Shown here: one piece after another, positions 56,925 through 64,000 of the stretch
How the letters are laid out: the number at the start of each line of letters is the position of its first letter
Numbering within the stretch: the stretch's first letter is position 1
Assembly (NCBI GenBank): GCA_036924085.1
Contig: JAVGWX010000008.1
Span: 53,815,314 to 53,879,313, forward strand
Reading direction: 5' to 3'
Length of the DNA stretch: 64,000 nucleotides
From: Ariolimax columbianus
Taxonomy: Eukaryota; Mollusca; Gastropoda; Stylommatophora; Arionidae
The notes under the pieces: model-generated
What the model saw: the letters and a program-made list of their open reading frames with translations, nothing else
What the model was told of the DNA's origin: nothing
The model's database searches: none
Made by a program: the position numbers and the translations under genes

Positions 56925-57245
56925 GCTGAACTATTTGTGTCAAAACAAGTTAGAAAATGGTTTTCCTAATATGTTCGTAGCTCTTCGTATCCTTTTCACT
57001 TTACCGATATCAATGAAAGTGCAGAGAGGAGTTTCTCAAAACTCAAATTAATAAAATCCTGTCTGCGCGGTTCCATGATCCAAGAGAGACTCGTGGGACT
57101 ATCAACAATTTCAGTAGAAAAGGCCATTGGCTTACCAGCTTGACAGATCTTTTTAAAGGCTTTGCTAGAATAAAGGCAAGGGAGGTACCCTTGGATTACG
57201 AGAAAGAACCAAAAACACCATTTAAGTTAGAAGAGAGAAATTTTA
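56925..57245 (+). pseudogene. hAT transposase C-terminal (dimerisation) relic
   Basis: Plus strand: 'LENGFPNMFVALRILFTLPIS', a frameshift, 'NESAERSFSKLKLIKSCLRG', 'MIQERLVGLSTISVEKAIG', then 'AFARIKARE'. This is the hAT dimerisation domain (A-ERSFSKLKLIK...M-QERL-L). Nothing upstream could be joined, so only the last part of the gene survives. Confidence 0.85.
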
Positions 57246-57439
57246 AAATGAAATAAAATATCACGAACAATGCTTATTTAGTTTGGTGTGTTTTATTGTT
57301 TAACGTTGAATATAAGTTCTGTTATATCTAATGCATTAATTAGTGAGTGATTGTAGTAAAAGGGAGGGGGAGGGATTTTTCAATTCTTGCCTTGGGCGGC
57401 AAAACACCTAGAAACGGCCCTGCTCCCAAATAATATATC

Positions 57440-57625
57440 TCCTTTATAAACTTGGCAGCCTGTCTGCGTCTTTTAACGTCACCACGAAGTGTATCATTCG
57501 GTTGAATTGTAGAGGGTATGCCGTCATTCTGCTCATCTCATGGAGCTGACATGCTTGGACAACATGTTGTGCGGTTTGTTTGTTTTCAACCCAAGGGCAC
57601 ACGTCCATGAGTCCAATTGTTAATT
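57440..57625 (-). pseudogene. LINE tail relic (C-H-C cluster)
   Basis: Minus strand: 'IGLMDVCPWVENKQTAQHVVQAC', then 'FVVTLKDADRL'. The C-P-x-G...TA-HV--C order of the post-RNase H tail is kept with one Cys changed to Trp. It abuts SINE-A at 57643. Confidence 0.65.
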
Positions 57626-57642
57626 TGTTGACCCCAGGGTTT

Positions 57643-57958
57643 GGCTTGGCGTCGTTCATTCTCAATCTCCCGCTACGAAGCACTGAAAATTGCTTGGCAA
57701 GTAGCAGAATGTAGTCCAGAGAACGGAATGCAGTGTGTCGTAGTTTACAGCTTGGCTGCAATATTTGCACCTTTCGGTCTGACACATCCGACTTCAGCTG
57801 GCATTTTTTAGTATCGGGTTAACCTTCCTTCTTCGATTACTTCTCCTTAGCCAGTCAGCTCTATTGCAGTCTGTTATCTAGGATCACCGCTTGGAGGTGT
57901 AGGAAGGTTTTGGCAGCTCTGGTTCGCTGGCACTGACGCTGCAGCTCATGCGCTGAAC
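57643..57958 (-). repeat. SINE-A copy
   Basis: Plus strand begins 'gtttggcttggcgtcgttcattctcaatctcccgctacgaag' and ends 'ctgacgctgcagctcatgcgctgaac'. AGCC-type tail. Confidence 0.8.
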
Positions 57959-57974
57959 ACAGGTTTTTAAGTCC

Positions 57975-58140
57975 ACATACCCTTCATCGCGTGGAGCGCG
58001 TAGCCTAGTTGACAGTGAGCTGGTTTGCTAAGACTGGGATTAGAAGGGAACTGGCCAACCCCACCTCAAATAGGCTGCGGCTTAGTCCATGAAGATTTTA
58101 TCTTCATCTCCGACGGGAATTGTTGCTTTGGGACCCACCT
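57975..58140 (+). repeat. SINE core family 1 copy with internal deletion
   Basis: 'gcgtagcctagttgacagtgagctg.tttgctaagactggNat' joins directly to 'aactggccaaccccacctcaaataggctgcggcttagt' and '..cttcatctccgacgg', so about 120 bp present at 284-570 are missing. Confidence 0.75.
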
Positions 58141-58192
58141 TTCATCGCTGCTTAAATATCCGCAAACAGATACATTCATAGCATGTACTTAC

Positions 58193-58330
58193 CCCTTTAT
58201 AGCAAGCTGCTGTAGAGTTCTGCTGGAAGTGTCTTGTATTGTGTCTGAAGGGATATGTGAAGGCGAGACAGTAGCACTCCTGGCAGCACTGACAGTTCTG
58301 ACCTACTGAGCTGGAATGGCTACTGTACAC
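58193..58330 (-). CDS. Possible host exon (weak)
   Basis: Minus strand: acceptor 'gatacaacag', 46 open codons (VYSSHSSSVGQNCQCCQECY...), donor GGG|GTAAGTAC. The exon is symmetric (138 nt, phase 0-0) with strong splice sites, and its translation is cysteine-rich. The product is not recognised, and no partner exon is sure. Confidence 0.2.
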
Positions 58331-58377
58331 CTGTTGTATCAAAAGACATCACATTTATTAGCTTTCAGAATCAAGAG

Positions 58378-58773
58378 ATGGTAGTGGTGTTTAGGGTTTT
58401 TTTACTTCTTTCATGCTCTTTCTTTATTGTTCCAACAGGAGCATGGGACACCCCTGCAGTTGTCTTTATTAGGAAACCTGTGTTGAAGCATTTTTGTGTG
58501 CTTGGTGCAGTGGCTTCTGTAGCACAATTTTACATGAAGAGGTTGCCAGCCGCATGTACAATATTTAGTCGTCTTTTAATGCACACTGATGGTGCATTTC
58601 TCTATTTTTGTGCTCAGTATTGGGCCATAATCAATCACAATCTTACCGCTCCCTGTGGAGTACTGGTCTTCATCATATTTTTTAAGGAATTTGTTGCCGC
58701 ATTTCATACTTTTATGACGATGACAGCTGAGCATTCCTGCATAACTCAGATGTCTAAAAACTATTTTTTTTAA
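58378..58773 (+). CDS. 131-codon frame with signal-peptide-like start (doubtful)
   Basis: ATG 58378. N-terminus MVVVFRVFLLLSCSFFIVPTGA is hydrophobic with a plausible cleavage point, followed by a region with more hydrophobic stretches. No domain recognised. The minus strand of the same DNA also has splice-bounded open stretches, so coding direction is uncertain. Confidence 0.2.
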   Translation: MVVVFRVFLLLSCSFFIVPTGAWDTPAVVFIRKPVLKHFCVLGAVASVAQFYMKRLPAACTIFSRLLMHTDGAFLYFCAQYWAIINHNLTAPCGVLVFIIFFKEFVAAFHTFMTMTAEHSCITQMSKNYFF

Positions 58774-59770
58774 TGTGGACTGATTTAGAGAAATGTGACA
58801 GTCATGTCTTTAAATGAGTAAGCTTAAAATGGCACTTTAAACACTCGATGGCTGAAATGGTTCACAACCAAGACTACTACCCTATAGTTGACTGAAGTCT
58901 AGTCTAAAGATAGGTATGTGACGCCAAGTAAACAGGGCGCTGATATTTCTTTTTAATTAAAAAAAATCAACATTTATAATGATAGAGATGAGAATGTCAA
59001 TGAACTACAGTCGGTAGTCACGCAAAGCCGTCCTGAATCCAAGAAAAAGTTGACGGTTGAAGGCAGCAGTTTTGTAAAGGTCATCTGAAAGTCATGTCAA
59101 CATCAAACATCCTAAAAAGCATAAAGTAAAAGTCTCAAAACATCCACGGAAACACCAGCCAGTAGGTGTGTAACTACATACAGTTTAAGAAACTGGAAAA
59201 ACACCCCGAGATAAAGAAACTAATATGGAGGAGTGCACGCGAGTTCCAAACACTAATTCTATTCTAAAAGACAAGGTCAAGAGAATTTTAGCTTTTCCCA
59301 CCTAGGCATATCGAACGATATTATAATACTATTCAAATTGTTAATAAACAATTGTACTGAATTACATCTCATGATTATACAACAAACCTTCCCTGGAAGA
59401 ATGAGTTAGTTATTTGTCATGCTAGATGTGCAGATTTGCTTGACTGGACGATGTCTTGGTGAACTGTGATTTTGGAGAGTAATATCTCCATGGAAACGGC
59501 GAGTGGAAAATCTATGTAACAAAGATGTGTGAATTATTGAATCAATCCAATTACTTTGCGTGTAACAAATGTTGCAACCAATGACAACATGTATAGCAAA
59601 ATAGGTAAGTCTGCTAGCAACGTCATGATTAACGGTGCGGCTTTCTAGAAGTTTGTGTCGGTGCGATGATTTTACCGATTCCCTTTTATGGTGTGTGTAG
59701 GATCAGTCTTGATTGCAAAACTGCCTTCAACAGCATATATTGAGGCAGGGCAGTGGTTTTTAACGAGTCA
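58774..59770. other. No recognisable gene
   Basis: Nothing assignable. Confidence 0.4.
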
Positions 59771-59911
59771 ATCATTTGGCTTGGTTTGGCTTCGTTCGTT
59801 CTCAATCTCCCGCGACCAAACCCTGAAAAGGGCTTAAGTAGCAGAATATAGTCCATAGAACGGAACGCATTATGTCGTAGTTTACAGCTTGACTGCGATA
59901 TTTGCACCTTT
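59771..59911 (-). repeat. SINE-A 3' part
   Basis: 'tttggcttggtttggcttcgttcgttctcaatctcccgcgacc' to 'gatatttgcacctttc', where it is cut off exactly at the 3' terminus of the CR1-like LINE fragment. Confidence 0.8.
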
Positions 59912-60480
59912 CTTAACTTAACGTTTTTATACTGGTTTAGAAGACTCACCAGAGTCAGTATACAGCCAGTTGCATTTGCATTGCTCTGCTCTAAAAGCTA
60001 TGCACATCTAATCTATTCGTAAATGCATTAACTGTCCCTGCCTCCACTACCTCCGGGACAATGCATTTCAAGCATTTACCGCCCTCTGACTAAAAAAATA
60101 TTTCCTAATATCTAATCTGGACCGTTCTTTAGTTAATGCGTATCTATGCCCTCTTGCCCTCGTTGGTGGTTGTAATTTGAAAGATACTTGTTATATTCTA
60201 ATGTTACCTTTCCTTTGATTATCTTATAAACCTGTATTAGGTCACCTCGAATTCTTCTCTTTTCTAGACACTGTAGGCCGGATTTTCTGAGTCTTTCTTC
60301 ATAACTGTAATTCTGGAATCCCACTATCAGCTTTGTCGCCCTTCTTGTCGCTCTATTCTTTCTTGTTCTTACATTTCCTCTATTCTTCCACATTTCTTCT
60401 AAACTTTCTCTATACTTTCTTGTTCTTACATATCTTCTAAACTTACTCCAAACTTCCTCTTGTTTATTTCTCCTGCATTT
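59912..60480 (-). mobile_element. CR1/L2-like LINE, 5'-truncated
   Basis: Starts on the plus strand 'ttaacttaacgtttttatactgg'. The minus-strand coding remnant is 'RATRRATKLIVGFQNYSYEERL', 'GLQCLEKRRIRGDLIQVYKI'. The 5' side has short repeats of 'tctttcttgttcttacat'. Confidence 0.8.
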
Positions 60481-60789
60481 TATCTAAACTCTCTTGTCTT
60501 ACATTTGTCCTAAAATAAATCTTGCCATCTGGTACCATCTACTCAACCAACAAGTTATATTTGTCTGGTCTAGTTTGATTCACGTTTGGTGTAACCCCAA
60601 AAACCCACATGTTGTTGAATGGCCATGAATTACCAAAACCTTTCTGAACTGAACAAAAATTTTTTTTTTTGGGACAACAACAATTGCGAAGACAAGTTTA
60701 TTATAAACACTTGGACAACATATGTTTATAATATAAAGTAAATATTTATTATATTTGTATAATATTTATAAGTGTTTATAATATTTGTG

Positions 60790-60910
60790 GGAGTCACTGT
60801 AGTCTAGAGGTTGAGGCACTCGCCTCTTACAGCGATGAATGGAAATGGTGGGCGATCGGTCCAACGCATCCGACTTCAGCAACAATTTTTTGAGTACCGG
60901 GATAGGGATA
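60790..60910. repeat. tRNA-like SINE head plus SINE-A fragment
   Basis: Plus strand 'gtcactgtagtctagaggttgaggc' resembles an A-box head. 60858-60905 is a minus-strand SINE-A piece ('cggtccaacgcatccgacttcagcaa...ttttttgagtaccgggat'). Confidence 0.5.
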
Positions 60911-61049
60911 TTACTATTTGGGTACTTTGCAAAACAATCTTAAACCTGAACTTACAAAACGTCGCGGCGCTGACTGGGCAGTCTTCTTGCCTATTAACAC
61001 GGTTCTGCGTGGTTGGCAAGACTGGAACATACACGCCTCTCTCTTCAAA

Positions 61050-61500
61050 TTCCACTATGCTTCATGAGATGGCATATGGTTCTAAGATATGGACATTAAC
61101 AAAATCACAGGTGGACCAATTGAGAGTTACTCGGGCCTTTTGAGAAACGCTTGGTCTCAATCACCCTCCGCAACCAACTTATGCAAAATGTCCACAATTC
61201 TGACATATGACGATTATCCTTAATGAGTAATGCGGTAATCTATGCAGAAAAGGGAAAAAATAAATGGAGCAGGTCACATGTTGCGACGAAACGATGGTCA
61301 ATGGAGCACGACGACAGCAACGCGGAATACCTGAGGCAGAAAGAGATAGAGGGGAAGACCTCAAATGCGTTGGTCAGAATCCCTTGCTGTCCACAACAAC
61401 ATCCGTGACGTCTTTGGAGTAGTGCTTACCACCAACTGGACTTCCGTGGTCCAAGACATAGTCCGCTGGAGATGAAGTTGTGATCCCCAGCTACGGCGAG
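61050..61500 (+). pseudogene. LINE C-terminal tail
   Basis: Plus-strand frames: 'LHEMAYGSKIWTLTKSQVDQLRVT', 'GAGHMLRRNDGQWSTTTA', 'RGRPQMRWSESL', 'TTNWTSVVQDIVRWR'. This is the order of an RTE/CR1-style tail (YGSETW, GHxxR, RGRPxxRW). Frameshifted. Confidence 0.7.
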
Positions 61501-62599
61501 GAACGGGTCATGAAAATCAAGACGAAGCTCAAGACTAAGGATTTATGGAACCCATAACTGTATTTGGTGTTTTCCCAATCATTTAAATGTATAGATCTGC
61601 AGACTTGTCGTCAGGTTTTTTCAGGTTAAGGTGACAGCCCCTATATATGCAGTTCAGCACGCCCTGGCCTGGAAAGATCTCGAGGTTGTGTTCGATAAAC
61701 TGAATGCCCGTTCCACGTGGTCATTAACATGTGGGAGATGTCTGGAGGCGATGGAGACTCGTACTTACGCGAAATAGAATGGCTTGTTTTGTGTCAAATG
61801 AAGCTGGGCGATTGGCTCAGATCTGTTACCTATATTCATTTATTTCTCTCCATTTGAACATATACCGACTGTGGATGAACATTGTTCTTTCGCCCAGTTC
61901 GTTTTTTTCTGCGCTGCAGAAATGTATCTCTCCTCTTCGATGCGAGCACCATGTGTATGACAGCGCGCAAGGCTGGGCGGTTTGGAGTAAACTGCTCCAA
62001 GGAGACAACATCAATGAGGAACCTATCAACTATTTAATAACCGCAGGGCGTGCCCCGTTCTGGTAGGCAGAGTTCGTACATTTAAAGTCTTATGAGGACC
62101 TTCTGCTATTTTAAATTCTTACTGTGTCTCACGGTATCGAAGCAGCTAAAATGAAACGAAGTAAAAAATATGAATAAAATATTTTTAGCAGACACAGCTG
62201 AATGCTGTCGAGAATGAACTGTTAGACTTCTTTGTAAAATGATCCTAGCCAGTGTGAGCTTGGGTCACCAGTTTCCTTCATCGGCTTCCATTACTGCAAC
62301 AGTCAGGTGCCCATATACAACTTGGTAGACTATAGAGCAACACGATTATACTAAGTTCTCAATTTTGCTATGGAAAACACATACTACAACTATCATGCCT
62401 CTAGGAGGATCGCATAAGCTTCTGTGGGCGCACAAACCTAGCATAGGTACATACAGACGCACACACATGCATCCAAGCACTGGTTTATGCGTCCTGATAT
62501 CGCCCAATGGACTACGGTCTGGGGGGGGGGGGCGCCTCCGCCAGTAGAAACTAGTGAGGCTAACATCTAATAAACAACAACAACATGACGTGTATCACA
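61501..62599. other. Unassigned
   Basis: One 111-codon plus frame (61731-62066) with no domain I recognise. A 12-base G run at 62521-62532. Confidence 0.35.
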
Positions 62600-63420
62600 T
62601 AGCGTGTTACTGCTGTGCAAGATTTGAAACCTCCCAACGAACATACGAGACTGTTCCAGTGAACATCAGATTAGTTTGCAGTACAAAAGGGAGTCCGACA
62701 GGGATGTATCCTCTCACCTTATCTGTACAACATATATGCGGAATGTATAATGAGAAATGTTCGAGAAGACGAGAACATTGAAAGTTTCGATCCATTTACA
62801 ATTGGCGGGTACGAGATTCCAGATTTACAATACGCAATCGACACAGTGATACTTTCAAAAAGTGCAGAAGGGCTAGAGCGGCTTATCTCAGCCGTAAATA
62901 GACACAGTAAAGATCAAAACCTGTTTATAAACATAAATAAAACAAAGATAATGACCACCGACAAAACACAATGTCAGCATAAATTTACAGTGGGTGGTGA
63001 GAAAATAGATCAGGTCACACATTTTGAATATCTGGGCTCCAGAATTGACAAAAAATGGCGACTGGTGGAAATAAATCACAAGAAGACTAGCCATGGCAAT
63101 GCAGAGACTAAACAGCCTGAAGAAATTATGGCAGAGCACCAACAAAATGATCACTAAGTCTTGAGAGCCTATGTTTTTCCTGTGGCAGCTTATGGCCGCG
63201 AATCATGGACGATTACCAAAACTTCCAGACAGAGAATCGAATCCTTTGAGTCAAAATGTTACAGAAAGATCCTCAGAATGCCCTGGACAGAGGAGAACAA
63301 TGATTGAAGGTATGATGTCAGGTAAAATAGGAAGGGGTAGACCAAGAAGACGATGGCACCAATATATTCAGTAATGCCTGGGTACGACTGGCGCAGGCTG
63401 GAGTTTTGGCAGTTTCTTTC
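62600..63420 (+). pseudogene. LINE RT end and tail
   Basis: Plus strand: 'RQGCILSPYLYNIYAECIMRN' zone, 'FTIGGYEIPDLQYAIDTVILSK' (YADD changed to YAID), 'GLERLISAVNRHSKDQNL', 'NINKTKIMTTDK', 'FEYLGSRIDKK', then 'SFESKCYRKILRMPW' and 'IGRGRPRRRWHQYI'. 135 codons are open. Same family as 53906-55620 in opposite orientation. Confidence 0.85.
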
Positions 63421-63494
63421 AGACAGACTGTGATGGGAGCGACGTTCTATAAATGACATGCTACATGATGGTTCCAGTAGGTTATCAGTGCACA

Positions 63495-64000
63495 TTCGGG
63501 AATACTGGAGTACACGTGGTTCTCCGACGAGGCGTGGTTCTACCTAAATGTGCACGTCAATTCTCAGAATACCCGTGTTTCAGATAACGTGAATCCCCAC
63601 AATTTCCACGAGACACCTCTTTATTGATGAAACAATTGGCGTGTGCTGTACTTTTTCAAGACGTCGCATTATTGGCCCCACCTTCTTCCATACAAAGGTG
63701 GATACCGCAGTCTGCATAGGGTATCTTTCGTGATAATGTGAACCAGTTGGACGACGAAGAACTCCGTACTATTTTAAGCAAGGTGGGGGCCACATATCAC
63801 ACCTCAAATGTCAACATGACTCAAATTGATTCCGTCTTTAAAGATCGTGTGACTTCTAAGGTACTTCGGCGACAAAGGTTGCCTGACCTTACCCCACATG
63901 ATTTCTTCCTATAGGGCATGCTGAAAGGGAAAGTGTGCACAACAAGACAAGGAGTCCCGTGGAACTGCAAGAAAAGACTCGGCAGGAAACTGAGTCTTTA
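63495..64000 (+). pseudogene. mariner/Tc-like DDE transposase fragment, runs off window
   Basis: Plus-strand broken frames: 'FSDEAWFYLNVHVNSQNTRV' (first acidic motif D-E), 'NPHNFHETPLY', 'RRIIGPTFFH', 'LDDEELRTIL', 'VGATYHTSN' (second-motif zone), 'LPDLTPHDFFL' followed by stop. Order and spacing fit a mariner-related transposase family common in arthropods and molluscs. Truncated on the 5' side and by the window end. Confidence 0.75.

Overview
The window is nuclear DNA from an invertebrate animal. The evidence is spliced GT-AG and GC-AG gene structure, tRNA-derived SINEs, several LINE clades, and piggyBac, mariner, hAT and other DDE transposon remains, at low gene density. A lophotrochozoan, perhaps a mollusc, is my guess. 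It rests only on a vague memory of the peptide encoded by the commonest repeat, so treat it as weak.

One host gene is clear. It is a UMP-CMP kinase (CMPK1-like) on the minus strand. It has a TATA box at 26613-26620, an ATG at 26548 and four exons: 26548-26456, 22848-22702, 20704-20567 and 14321-14245. Together these encode about 152 of the roughly 196 residues usual for the family, with P-loop, NMP-binding and lid motifs intact. The C-terminal exon or exons were not found convincingly. Intron 2 appears to start with GC. Intron 3 holds a nearly complete piggyBac element. A directly repeated segment of about 0.5 kb brackets exon 2. A second probable host gene is a single-exon proline/cysteine-rich repeat protein at 52050-52460 (minus).

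The rest is mostly transposable elements in layers. 1-14 kb: SINE copies, a TTAA-flanked MITE and LINE tails. 14-26.6 kb: the CMPK1 gene and its intronic repeats. 27-33.3 kb: a decayed plus-strand LINE split by successive insertions, including a 3.1-kb LINE with a perfect 13-bp target-site duplication. 34-45 kb: LINE tails, a CR1/L2-like LINE, a DDE transposase relic split by a young tRNA-SINE, and a LINE whose RNase H region has become a 37-bp minisatellite. 45-52 kb: two divergently oriented LINEs, one interrupted by a LINE tail (12-bp duplication) and by a mariner whose second catalytic motif has been tandemly amplified. 52-64 kb: the Pro/Cys gene, more LINEs, a hAT relic and a transposase fragment running off the window.

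An unnamed repeat of about 350 bp, called SINE-A here, occurs about twelve times. No bacterial-type operon, CRISPR or defence system is present. The most unusual signal is the recurrent tandem amplification of short coding segments inside transposon genes, twice at a catalytic-aspartate motif.
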